Source: Panonychus citri (lineage: Eukaryota > Arthropoda > Arachnida > Trombidiformes > Tetranychidae). Taken from it: a stretch of DNA of 64,000 nucleotides. Positions 62,772 to 64,000 of the stretch are shown piece by piece. Position 1 is the first letter of the stretch, and each line of letters begins with the position of its first letter. The stretch is from the NCBI RefSeq assembly GCF_014898815.1, contig NW_026515541.1, positions 1,116,001-1,180,000 on the forward strand, written 5' to 3'. The notes beneath the pieces were generated by a model. The model was given only the letters and a program-made list of their open reading frames with translations, searched no databases and had not been told where the DNA came from. Both the position numbers and the translations under genes were made by a program.

Positions 62772-64000
62772 ATTGTTAACATAACTAATTAAATCATCTG
62801 TTAATCAATGATTAATCATCCAAATTCAGGTTGATGATAACGATAGTTAATTAAGTCAATGAAAAGGAAGAGAGAATCAAAAATTAATTCATCTTAATCA
62901 TTACCGAATCATAGTTGAAGCAATTTAATTTAATTCCAACCTCTGGTTATCATTATCCTCTAATTTTTTGGTTAATTGTTTGCAATTTTAATCAATCAAA
63001 TTAATTAATGTATCAACTCATTTTACCGTCTGATTGTTAATCCACTGGAAAATTTTGTTAATCCTAATCCAATTGGAAAATCCTTTAATCAAACTTGTAA
63101 ATTAATTGTGAAAACTTTTTATTTAATTTTCATCTTAATTGTTTCTACCTCTTAATTATTTTTGTTTCTAATCACCATCATCATCATCAAAAAAAACACC
63201 ACAATTAACTTGAATGATTATATTAGTTGACAATTATCTTGTAATTGGAATCAATTGTTTAATTAACTTGCGATCTCATTGATTATTATTATTGATTTTG
63301 ATTTAATTACTACTACTAAATTACCTAAGTGACTTTCTGACCATCAACAATTAAGAGGATTAACTTGATAAATTTAATGATATATTAGTAAATAATTAAT
63401 TAATTAATGGTAAAGATATTTAAAGAAACAATTTTAATCATCGAGAGAACGAGTTAATAATTAACTTAATTGTTACAGGAATAGAAAGAGACAATTATAT
63501 ATAAATATATAAATCGAAATGCAATTTTTATTTATCACAATTTAAAGAGACAATTTAATTATTAGAGTAACAATTAAGTCTCATATAAATAATAACCATA
63601 TATTTAATTTTCAATCTGATTACAAATTGATTAAATTTAGTTAATTGTCATCAACAACTAAATGAATGGACAAGATTTTATCATTATCATTGATTATTAT
63701 TGTTATTTATTGATTATTTGTAGTAAGGAAAACAATTAACAAACCAACAACTAAATTGTACTTGTAAAATGTAATTAACTAATCAAATTAATAACAATTA
63801 ATTACTATAACAAATTTCAACTCTGTTTATCGTCTAGAAAATTAACCAAATCAAATTAACACAACAATTAAATTGTTGTCCAGATAAATCAATAAACTTT
63901 TCATTTCACTTTTAATCATTTGTTAATAGCTATTAATGATCAATCAATAATTAGTTGAAACAAAAGTATCATAATCAAATTTATATGATAACAATTAAGT

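Larger units (their letters stand above)
61780..64000. other. 3' flank of tomosyn, no gene seen
   Basis: Probable 3'UTR followed by intergenic AT-rich DNA. A CCACCA run near 62038-62052, a (CT)n run and a (TA)n run are present. From about 62.3 kb the text is strongly CAATTA/TTAATTG-rich. I could not identify a poly(A) signal with confidence. Confidence 0.65.

Noticed and set aside
1..64000. tRNA, rRNA, CRISPR, transposase or integrase sequences
   Set aside because: I looked for tRNA B-box-like words, long direct-repeat arrays and transposase-like coding frames and found none I could support.

Overview
The window is eukaryotic nuclear DNA from an arthropod. It is about 30% GC, with long non-coding stretches full of TC/GA and ATG/CAT microsatellites and of CAATTA/TTAATTG words. 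GT-AG introns run from about 70 bp to 30 kb. The gene content (a two-domain chitinase with a chitin-binding tail, and one tomosyn gene) fits an arthropod. The AT-rich texture with CAATTA and ATCATC words reminds me of acariform mites such as spider mites, but that is an impression and was not tested.

Layout. (1) 1-2962 is AT-rich non-coding DNA, probably an intron of the chitinase whose first exons lie left of the window. (2) 2963-10026 (+) is the 3' part of a chitinase with two GH18 domains and a C-terminal CBM14 (peritrophin-A) domain, the architecture of insect group III (CHT7-like) enzymes. All nine exons join in frame to 802 complete residues. GH18 domain A has an intact catalytic motif; in domain B the central Asp is replaced by Cys. 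(3) 10027-14153 is intergenic, with one orphan exon-like GC-rich patch near 12.5 kb. (4) 14154-16913 (-) is an uninterrupted 919-residue protein with an N-terminal PTB-like domain split by a Q/N/S-rich insert and a long His/Pro/Gly/Ser-rich tail. (5) 16914-23251 is the divergent intergenic region. It holds 5'UTR signals for both flanking genes, a cluster of CCATCT (AGATGG) motifs and an unexplained GC-rich island near 18.5 kb. (6) 23252-61779 (+) is a complete tomosyn (STXBP5-like) gene: Lgl-type WD40 double propeller plus C-terminal R-SNARE-like domain, 13 constitutive exons and a candidate 120-nt cassette exon inside a 30.7-kb intron. The product is 1183 or 1223 residues. (7) 61780-64000 is 3' flank with no gene seen.

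The three genes do not form a functional unit. The chitinase acts on cuticle or gut chitin outside the cell, tomosyn acts on syntaxin/SNAP-25 assembly in secretion, and the PTB protein looks like a cytoplasmic adaptor of unknown partner. The parts most worth a second look are the Asp-to-Cys change in chitinase domain B, the tomosyn linker cassette with several phase-compatible splice options and open reading on both strands, the split PTB domain, and the dispersed CCATCT-containing motif.
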